46,499 nt of DNA from assembly GCA_963790545.1 (NCBI GenBank), contig CAWBPA010000009.1, positions 1 through 46,499 on the forward strand, given 5' to 3'. A model generated the notes under the pieces. That model was given only the letters and a program-made list of their open reading frames with translations. It was not told the origin of the DNA and did not search any database. This DNA comes from DATBJG01 sp963790545. GTDB taxonomy: Bacteria > Acidobacteriota > Vicinamibacteria > Vicinamibacterales > JAMQPK01. The first letter of the stretch is position 1. Every line of letters starts with the position of its first letter. The translations under genes and the position numbers were made by a program. This document shows, piece after piece, positions 41,137 to 46,499 of the stretch.

Positions 41137-41173
41137 CACCAGCTCCCTGCGGATTTTCTTAGGGAAATGAAGA

Positions 41174-41192
41174 AATGAGACTCAGTCTCGTT
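41174..41192. promoter_or_regulatory. Fur-box-like dyad before the FTR1 gene
   Basis: AATGAGACTCAGTCTCGTT is a 19-bp inverted repeat with one mismatch between arms. It matches the Fur core AATGAGAATNATTCTCATT at 15 of 18 defined positions. Given the iron permease downstream, iron-dependent repression is likely but inferred. Confidence 0.5.
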
Positions 41193-41284
41193 TCCAAAGC
41201 TGAAGTTTAGCCCGCTTGAGAGGAGTGGTCAAGCGCACCTTTGGCGGATTGCGACATGGCGAGAACGTTGCTAAGCTCTGGAGC

Positions 41285-42193
41285 GTGAAGTTCAGACTGA
41301 AGATTGCCGGCGCGTCCGTTGTCGCCCTCGCTTTGGCCGCCACCGTCCTCGGGCAGGGTCCGACATTCAAGTCCGGCACGCGCACCGTTCCACTCTACAC
41401 GACCGTTGTCGACGCCCAGGGTCGGCTGGTTCCGGACCTGGTGAAAGAAGATTTCGACGTCCTCGACGAGAACAAGCCTCAGGAGATTGACCTTTTCATC
41501 AATGAGGTCCAGCCCATCACGGTCGTCGTGATGCTCGACACCAGCGCGAGCATGACCGGCAACCTGAAGCTGCTGACACAAGCCGCTGAGGCGTTTCTGA
41601 TGCGCCTGCTTCCCGAGGATCAGGGGCGGGTGGGGGCGTTCAACGACAAGATTCAGTTCGCGTCCGAGTTCACGTCCAACCGCGATACCCTCATAGGGGC
41701 GCTGAAGGATTTGGACTTTGGAAATCCCACTCGCTTGTACGATGCGATCGACGCCAGCATCACCGAGCTCGAGGACTTCGAAGGACGCCGCGTGGTTCTT
41801 GTCTTTACGGACGGGGACGATACCGGCAGCCGGATGGGCTCTGGAGATGTGCTGGACCGTGCCCGTGAAAAAGAGGTCATGATCTACGCAATCGGGCTCC
41901 AGACCGACTACTTCAACGGCGTTCAGCGGGTCCGCACCAAGCCGGACCGCAGTCTGCGCAAGCTTGCCGATGAAACCGGTGGAGGCTATTTCGAGCTCGA
42001 AAAGACTGCCGAGTTGCAGCCGACATTTTCCCGCGTGGCCAACGAGCTTCACAGCCAGTACGTGCTGGGATTCACGCCAAAGCAGCTCGATGGCAAGGTG
42101 CACCGGCTTGCGGTTCGTGTCAAACGACCCGGCCTCAACGCTCGCGCGCGCAAGAGCTATGTTGCCGCGAGCGAAGTTCCCGCCACGCGGTAA
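41285..42193 (+). CDS. Secreted VWFA-domain protein (acidobacterial VWFA-related type)
   Basis: The 302 residues start with a signal peptide (FRLKIAGASVVALALAATVLGQ). An N-terminal beta segment (TRTVPLYTTVVDAQGRLVPDL) precedes the von Willebrand A fold with a full MIDAS: DTSASMTGN, the Thr in NPTRLYDAID and VLVFTDGDDTGS. SQYVLGFTPKQLDGKVHRLAVRV closes the protein. Such proteins are numerous in Acidobacteriota; the ligand is unknown. The start is GTG, chosen for the signal peptide. No operon is evident. Confidence 0.85.
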   Translation: MKFRLKIAGASVVALALAATVLGQGPTFKSGTRTVPLYTTVVDAQGRLVPDLVKEDFDVLDENKPQEIDLFINEVQPITVVVMLDTSASMTGNLKLLTQAAEAFLMRLLPEDQGRVGAFNDKIQFASEFTSNRDTLIGALKDLDFGNPTRLYDAIDASITELEDFEGRRVVLVFTDGDDTGSRMGSGDVLDRAREKEVMIYAIGLQTDYFNGVQRVRTKPDRSLRKLADETGGGYFELEKTAELQPTFSRVANELHSQYVLGFTPKQLDGKVHRLAVRVKRPGLNARARKSYVAASEVPATR

Positions 42194-42198
42194 CAGTT

Positions 42199-42282
42199 AC
42201 GTCCGGCTAAAGCCGGACGCTACACACACACAATCAGCGTTGACACGCGTTCGTACGTAGCGTCCGGCGTTAGCCGGGCGTA
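42199..42282. repeat. REPIN-like pair of GTAGC hairpins
   Basis: ACGTCCGGCTAAAGCCGGACGCTAC (42199-42223) and GTAGCGTCCGGCGTTAGCCGGGCG (from 42257) face each other. Stems match those at 29268-29341. The pair separates the VWFA gene from the next membrane-protein gene. Confidence 0.75.
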
Positions 42283-42328
42283 GAACGACCGTTGACACGT
42301 GACGGGCGTGAGGGCAGCATGGCCCCCC

Positions 42329-44005
42329 ATGCCATTCGCGCGTCGCGACCAGGCCTCCTGGATCGCGGTCGTTCTGCTCTACCTGCTCGCCTGCGGCATC
42401 ATGCTCCACCCGCTGATCGATTTTCGCCGTCTGCATTCGGCGAGCTTCGGTGGCGATCCCCGGCTGGTCATCTGGATTCTCGGATGGAACAACCACGTCT
42501 TGCTCGACGGGGTGCCTTCGCTGTTCGACGCGAACATCTTTCATCCCGAACGGAATGCCCTGGCTCTCACCGAGCACCTGTTCGGCATCGGTCTCTTCAC
42601 GCTACCTATCTATGCCGTCTCTAGGAACCCGGTGTTGGCCTACAACCTCGTGTGGTTGCTGTCGTTTCTCTTGAGTGCGCTCGGCGCCCATTTCCTGGTG
42701 TGGAGAGTCCTGCGCGATCACGCGGCCGCGGTGGGTGCCGGTCTCGTGTATGCCTTCTGCTTTTTCAAGATGCAGCAGGGGCACGCACACCTCCAGATCA
42801 TCTGGTCATTCTGGATTCCGTTGTCTCTGGTACTCCTGGATCGATGGTTTGCCCGACCGACCTGGGGACGCATGGGAGCGCTGTTGGTATGTGTGCTGCT
42901 GCAGGCGCTGGCTTCCTGGTATCTCGCCGTCATGATCCTCGTGGCCGATGCGCTGTGGCTGGTCTGGCTGACCGTCGAGCGATACGTTGCGACGGGCCGA
43001 GTCGCGGGAATTGGTTCACCGCGCGCGCCGCTTGCTCATCTTGGCGCGGCACTCGTGCTTGGCGCCGTGCTCCTATCACCGTTCGTGGATCGGTACGGAG
43101 AACTGAGCGGCGGCAACCCAACCGAAGCCAGCCTCGGGTCTGCCGACCTCGCCGCCTACCTTGTTCCACCCGAGAATACGTGGCTCGGCCAGGTGCTCCG
43201 GGACTTGGGCAGCACGGCGCCCCGCTGGATTTGGGGTGAGCGCACTTTGTATGTCGGATATGTCACGCTGGCGCTGGCCGGCGTTGGGCTGGTGTGCGCC
43301 ATTCGGGAGCGTGTCACGGCGTTTGGTCTTGTGCGATTCAGCGTAGCCCTCGCGCTTGTGTCGTTCGCGCTTTCCCTGGGCCCCGCCGACCCCCAAAACT
43401 GGGGATGGACGCCTTTCGGCGTGTTCGCCAGGCTCCCGGGGATGACGCTCTTCCGTGTTCCCGCCAGGTTCGCGCTGTTGCTGATGCTGGCCGTTGCCGT
43501 GCTGGCCGGTGTCGGAGCCTGGGATCTTCGCCGACGGCTGGGAACGAGGGCACGGCTGGCCACCATACTCGTCGTCCCAATTCTTCTCGGCGAGTACTTT
43601 GTCGTGGATTTTCCGGGAGGGCGTCCGAGCCCGCTGCCCATACCGCCCGTGTACCGTTACCTGGCCACGCTTCCCCCTGGAGCCGTCGTGTCGCTTCCGG
43701 ACTATCTCCAGACGGCCGAGTGGTATCGCGAAGCCGACTATCTGTACTTCTCCACGGCACACTGGAAGCCGATCGTCAACGGCTACGCGCGCGCGACGCC
43801 GGCCGGCTTCGCGGAACGAATCCGGCAGATCGAGACGTTTCCCTCACCGGAGTCAGCCGACCTTCTTCGATCGCTCGACGTCAGCTACGTGGTCGTGCAT
43901 GCGGGCGCGGACAAGACCGCCGTGACCGGCGCGCGCGTGACGGACGACTTCACGCTTCTGCTGCACGCCGGAGACGAGTATCTGTTCAAGGTGAATCCGA
44001 AGTAG
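42329..44005 (+). CDS. Large polytopic membrane protein, GT-C/YfhO-like
   Basis: The 558-residue protein has about ten to twelve predicted helices up to ~residue 440, then a soluble C-terminal domain (PIPPVYRYLATLPPGAVVSLPDY, FPSPESADLLRSLDVSYVVVHAG). The first loop has GGDPRLVIWILGWNNHVLLDG with Asp residues as in GT-C glycosyltransferases, and LWLLSFLLSALGAHFLV helices. This layout resembles YfhO/DUF6044-type putative glycosyltransferases that use lipid-linked sugars. Function is inferred. ATG 42329 is used; GTG 42299 extends it by ten residues. Confidence 0.7.
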   Translation: MPFARRDQASWIAVVLLYLLACGIMLHPLIDFRRLHSASFGGDPRLVIWILGWNNHVLLDGVPSLFDANIFHPERNALALTEHLFGIGLFTLPIYAVSRNPVLAYNLVWLLSFLLSALGAHFLVWRVLRDHAAAVGAGLVYAFCFFKMQQGHAHLQIIWSFWIPLSLVLLDRWFARPTWGRMGALLVCVLLQALASWYLAVMILVADALWLVWLTVERYVATGRVAGIGSPRAPLAHLGAALVLGAVLLSPFVDRYGELSGGNPTEASLGSADLAAYLVPPENTWLGQVLRDLGSTAPRWIWGERTLYVGYVTLALAGVGLVCAIRERVTAFGLVRFSVALALVSFALSLGPADPQNWGWTPFGVFARLPGMTLFRVPARFALLLMLAVAVLAGVGAWDLRRRLGTRARLATILVVPILLGEYFVVDFPGGRPSPLPIPPVYRYLATLPPGAVVSLPDYLQTAEWYREADYLYFSTAHWKPIVNGYARATPAGFAERIRQIETFPSPESADLLRSLDVSYVVVHAGADKTAVTGARVTDDFTLLLHAGDEYLFKVNPK

Positions 44006-44075
44006 CGCGGACCTTAGGGTCCGCGTGGATGAACCCGAGGCAGCGCAGTCGCGGCCCTTGAAAGACCCGCGCGAC
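44002..44075. repeat. REPIN-like pair of hairpins, second copy degenerate
   Basis: GTAGCGCGGACC-TTA-GGGTCCGCG (44002-44025) overlaps the stop codon of the upstream gene (TAG inside GTAGC). An inverted partner GCGGCCCTTGAAAGACCCGCGCGAC (44051-44075) has a changed foot (GCGAC instead of GCTAC). Confidence 0.6.
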
Positions 44076-44090
44076 GCCATCAAACCGCCG

Positions 44091-44840
44091 TCAGCGCGTG
44101 GCCTGGAGCGCTGCGGCTTCTTCCTTCAACCAGGTGTCGTAATCCTGCTGCGTTTTAATCGAGTAAAAGCCGCGCATCCGATAGTGCCCCAATCCACAGA
44201 GCTGCGAGCAATTGATTTCCCAGTCGCCCGTTTTCGTTGGCGTAAACCACACGGGGAACGTCACCCCGGGAATCGCATCCTGCTTCACGCGCATCTGGTT
44301 GAGGCTGAAGCTGTGAATGACGTCCTTGCTCGACAAGTGAATCAGGATCGGGCGGTTGACGGGCAGGTTCAACTGGTTGATCGTCGTAATGTCGTCCTTG
44401 GCCGCGGCATCGGTGCGGTCCAGTCCGATGGGATTTTCGGCAGCCACGAGTTTGATATCCGTGCGGCCAAACACGCCGTCGGCGCCGGCATAGTGCGCGT
44501 TCCAGGCAAACTGCTCGGCAATGACGCGGACGACGACCGCATCGCTTTCGTTCGGGATGTCATCGACTCGGTTCGCCCAGGCCGGTATCGCAAAGCCGAC
44601 CAGGAGGATGGCTTCGACCAGCGCGACACCCACCTCGACATAGGTCGAAAAGTGACTCTTCACGCCGCCGTACTCGGCCCGAGGTTGCCGTGAGGCGCGG
44701 AACCTGATTAGCGTGTAAATGAAGAACGCGCCCCAGCCTACGAACAGCACCGCCATCAGCCAGTGGACGAGCACGATCATGCGATCGATTTCCGCAGCGT
44801 GCGCGGATGCTTGTTCCGGAAGCCCCAGCAACTCCAGCAT
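44091..44840 (-). CDS. ctaC: Cytochrome c oxidase subunit II
   Basis: The 249-residue protein has two N-terminal helices (VLVHWLMAVLFVGWGAFFIYTLI and VEVGVALVEAILLVGFAIPAW). The CuA domain shows VIAEQFAWNAHYAGADG (aromatic electron-entry stretch), DVIHSFSLNQMRVKQDAIPG and CSQLCGLGHYRM, with both Cys, His and Met CuA ligands. No heme c motif is present, so it is the aa3 rather than caa3 type. It is the last gene of the cluster, overlapping the previous stop (TAATG). Confidence 0.93.
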   Translation of the reverse strand: MLELLGLPEQASAHAAEIDRMIVLVHWLMAVLFVGWGAFFIYTLIRFRASRQPRAEYGGVKSHFSTYVEVGVALVEAILLVGFAIPAWANRVDDIPNESDAVVVRVIAEQFAWNAHYAGADGVFGRTDIKLVAAENPIGLDRTDAAAKDDITTINQLNLPVNRPILIHLSSKDVIHSFSLNQMRVKQDAIPGVTFPVWFTPTKTGDWEINCSQLCGLGHYRMRGFYSIKTQQDYDTWLKEEAAALQATR

Positions 44841-45142
44841 TACGCCGTTCCCTCCATGATGTCGTTTCGATTGACGCTCCGAGCGCCGCTCGTGTCGGGC
44901 ACCGTGTCGGCAGCCGTCTCGAACATCCGAGCGCGTCTCACCAGATAGATGAAAAACGTCGCAAACGCCGCCAGGACAGAAATCGTGATCCCCAGCAGCG
45001 CCAGCACTGCCTTATTGGCGCCGTCTGCCAACGGCCCATCGAGCTTGCCAAAGCACACGGGGCACGCCAGCAGAGATTCCGGTGCCAGCGCGACGAAGGC
45101 AGCGATTCCAGCGACAACGTATCTGACAGCGTTCGGCAGCAT
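44840..45142 (-). CDS. Small membrane protein of the oxidase cluster, 100 aa
   Basis: Two hydrophobic segments (RYVVAGIAAFVALAPESLLA and AVLALLGITISVLAAFATFFIYLV) flank CPVCFGKLDG, a CxxC pair that could bind metal or act in redox or copper delivery to CuA. It directly precedes subunit II with stop/start overlap. No family name is certain. ATG 45142 is chosen since the upstream frame overlaps the preceding gene as noise. Confidence 0.65.
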   Translation of the reverse strand: MLPNAVRYVVAGIAAFVALAPESLLACPVCFGKLDGPLADGANKAVLALLGITISVLAAFATFFIYLVRRARMFETAADTVPDTSGARSVNRNDIMEGTA

Positions 45143-45147
45143 GCGTA

Positions 45148-45342
45148 TCAGCTCAGGCCGATCTCGCGGCACTTCCTGAGAAAACCCACTTCGTACACCA
45201 CGAGTCCTGCGGCACAGAGAAGCGAGACCAGGCCGGTGACAACGTACGGCCACCCGTCGGACGAGATGGCCCAGACCCCGAACCACGACGCGAGGACGAT
45301 CGACGCCGTGATGAACACCACGTGAAAGGTCTTGAGAGACAT
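45148..45342 (-). CDS. Small membrane protein of the oxidase cluster, 64 aa
   Basis: Two predicted helices (FHVVFITASIVLASWFGVWAI and YVVTGLVSLLCAAGLVVYEVGF) end in a basic tail (LRKCREIGLS). The ATG overlaps the subunit IV stop (ATGA), so it is translated with that subunit. It is probably an accessory oxidase subunit; the family is not recognised. Confidence 0.65.
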   Translation of the reverse strand: MSLKTFHVVFITASIVLASWFGVWAISSDGWPYVVTGLVSLLCAAGLVVYEVGFLRKCREIGLS

Positions 45343-45656
45343 CACCGCACCACGGTGTCGGTCCCGAAGTGATCCAGGTACATCAGGACCGGGATGAACA
45401 TGAGGTGCACCCAGAAGATGACCGTCAACAGCAGAATCCAGAAGATCGCCGGCCTTTCCGACTTCAGGTGCATGAAGTACGCGGCAACCATCGAGCCCTT
45501 GATCGTTGCGACAATCAGCGCCACAGCGATGGCCAGCGCAACAGCCAGGTGAAGGTAGGAGATGGCAACCGTGATGATCGTCAGGACCATCAGCGCCACG
45601 AACACGCTGATGTAGGTCTTGACGTGGTGGCGAATGTCTTCGTGGCCCGCGCTCAT
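45342..45656 (-). CDS. Cytochrome c oxidase subunit IV (prokaryotic type)
   Basis: The 104-residue protein has three transmembrane helices and the family text YISVFVALMVLTIITVAISYLHL and KGSMVAAYFMHLKSERP, then IFWILLLTVIFWVHLMFIPVLMY. It stabilises the catalytic core of the oxidase. GGAGGA lies 6 nt before its ATG. A REPIN-like pair separates it from subunit III. Confidence 0.88.
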   Translation of the reverse strand: MSAGHEDIRHHVKTYISVFVALMVLTIITVAISYLHLAVALAIAVALIVATIKGSMVAAYFMHLKSERPAIFWILLLTVIFWVHLMFIPVLMYLDHFGTDTVVR

Positions 45657-45680
45657 TCAGTTCCTCCGGGACGTTCAATC

Positions 45681-45749
45681 GCGGGGGCTAAAGCCCCCGC
45701 GCTACAGATATCGGTCGTCGCCTGTAGCGCGCACGCTTGAGCGTGCGCG
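45681..45749. repeat. REPIN-like pair of GTAGC hairpins inside the oxidase cluster
   Basis: GCGGGGGCTAAAGCCCCCGCGCTAC (45681-45705) and GTAGCGCGCACGCTTGAGCGTGCGCG (45724-45749) are inverted with feet inward. The stems differ completely from each other and from other loci, yet all base pairs are kept. They lie between subunit III and IV genes that otherwise would be closely spaced. Confidence 0.75.
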
Positions 45750-45763
45750 GCTGGCGTGCGCGT

Positions 45764-46352
45764 CTAGAGCAAGTACAACACAGGAAACAGGAAAATCCAC
45801 ACGAGATCGACGAAGTGCCAGTAGAGTCCCGTCACCTCGACCCGGTTCGTATACTGCTCCCCTGCCGTTCGCCACATCGCGGCGCCAGGACCTGCAAGAT
45901 AGGCAATGACGATAATCCCTCCGAGCACGTGGAGCCCGTGCAGGCCCGTGAGCGTGTAGTAAATCGACAGAAACGTGCTTTCGCTGGGTACTCGCCCAGG
46001 GCGAAGTGGTGTCGTACTCGAAGAACTTCACGACCATGAAGGTCAGCGCCAGCGCCATGGTCGCCCACAAATACAGGCGTCCCCGCGCCAGGTTGTGCAT
46101 CTTCAGCTGGGCCCACGCCATGACCATCGTGACCGAGGAGGTGATAAGCACGACGGTGTTGAGCGTGGCCAGCGGGCCGCTCAGCTCTTCGGCCCCACGC
46201 GGCCACTGAGGGGCGGACACGCGCAGCAGAATGTAGGAGGAGAAGAGCGCGCCAAACAGCATGACTTCGGACGCGAGGAAGAGCCAGATGCCCAGCTTCG
46301 GATTTGGCAGCCCGGTATCCGGACGGGCTTCAACGGTATACGGAATCAGCAT
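45764..46352 (-). CDS. ctaE: Cytochrome c oxidase subunit III, interrupted by two frameshifts
   Basis: The ATG frame gives PNPKLGIWLFLASEVMLFGALFSSYILLR and TFMVVKFFEY. Conserved text then needs a second frame (HHFALGEYPAK) and a third (STFLSIYYTLTGLHGLHVLGG to FVDLVWIFLFPVLYLL, stop at 45764-45766). The breaks are near 46011-46013 (one base missing after GTACGA) and near 45978-45985 (probably one A lost from a run). All conserved helices are present, so sequence error is likely; if real, the oxidase would lack subunit III. Confidence 0.85.
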
Positions 46353-46364
46353 GGTATGTGTGTG

Positions 46365-46499
46365 CTACGCCTTAGCGTGACTGTGCGTTGGCGCTTCGTT
46401 CTGCGGCACGTAATCGCCATCGTGGCCCGGGACGCTGTACCTGGTACGGCCCTCGATGAACCGACGGGGGCGTCAGGAAGTTGCCGTGCGGAGGTGGCG
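46365..46499 (-). CDS. ctaD: C-terminal end of cytochrome c oxidase subunit I (partial, one frameshift)
   Basis: The window cuts the gene. The visible tail reads PPPHGNFLTPPSVHRGPYQ in one frame and, after one extra G at about 46440, YSVPGHDGDYVPQNEAPTH to the stop at 46365-46367. SPPPxxNF is the usual end of subunit I, and its place directly before subunit III supports the call. The catalytic core lies outside the window. Confidence 0.7.

Overview
The window is GC-rich, densely coded bacterial chromosome. The gene style suggests a soil or sediment Acidobacteriota, perhaps of the Vicinamibacteria type: a VWFA-related secreted protein, FadD and SUMF1 paralogues, several families of short intergenic repeats, and a cytochrome oxidase cluster of unusual order. 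This assignment is inference; the window holds no rRNA or tRNA gene. I see no phage, IS element, CRISPR array or integrase.

Layout. 1-6030: a SUMF1-domain protein and a CaiB-type CoA transferase between two copies of a ~105-bp inverted-repeat element, then a hypothetical protein, a PilT-like ATPase, another hypothetical protein and ubiE. 6082-12470: a probable metal regulon. An MntR/DtxR-type regulator sits divergent to a multicopper oxidase - ZIP transporter - cupredoxin operon and convergent to a porin - CuA cupredoxin - di-heme oxidoreductase operon. Both operons carry the same TTTTGA-N4-TCAAAA dyad just upstream. 12518-18610: HAD phosphatase, queD and queC (queuosine precursor), nagA with a degenerate ROK gene, a DUF5615-like gene, a deoxyhypusine-synthase homologue and a PH-domain protein. 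18735-23900: a sigma54 activator and a membrane HD-GYP/GAF/GGDEF protein, each broken by one single-base indel, and two uncharacterised genes. 24004-33303: an almost complete arginine pathway in two divergent blocks (argR-argG-argH and argC-argB-argD-argA-like-argJ-argF) around an ARG-box region. 33304-44005: acyl-CoA ligase, pxpA, ubiX with a structured RNA upstream, a DGQHR/DndB-like gene, a membrane acyltransferase, dinB (one indel), FTR1 iron permease with a Fur-like dyad, a VWA protein and a large membrane protein. 44091-46499: an aa3-type cytochrome c oxidase cluster, with indels in subunit III and in the subunit I fragment.

Three repeat classes thread the window. (1) GTAGC-headed hairpins, mostly in inverted pairs (REP/REPIN-like), with stem sequences that change between loci while pairing is kept. 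(2) Short arrays of different sequences that all have a 7-bp period. (3) Larger inverted-repeat or tandem elements, one of which is read in frame as the C-terminus of ArgG. Six clear single-base frameshifts break otherwise conserved genes, and four lie at or beside GTAC. Sequence error is the first explanation to exclude.

The best candidate for a new system is the 6-12.5 kb regulon: a predicted Mn- or Fe-sensing repressor controlling two operons that together encode an outer-membrane channel, three copper redox proteins, a di-heme oxidoreductase and an inner-membrane metal transporter.
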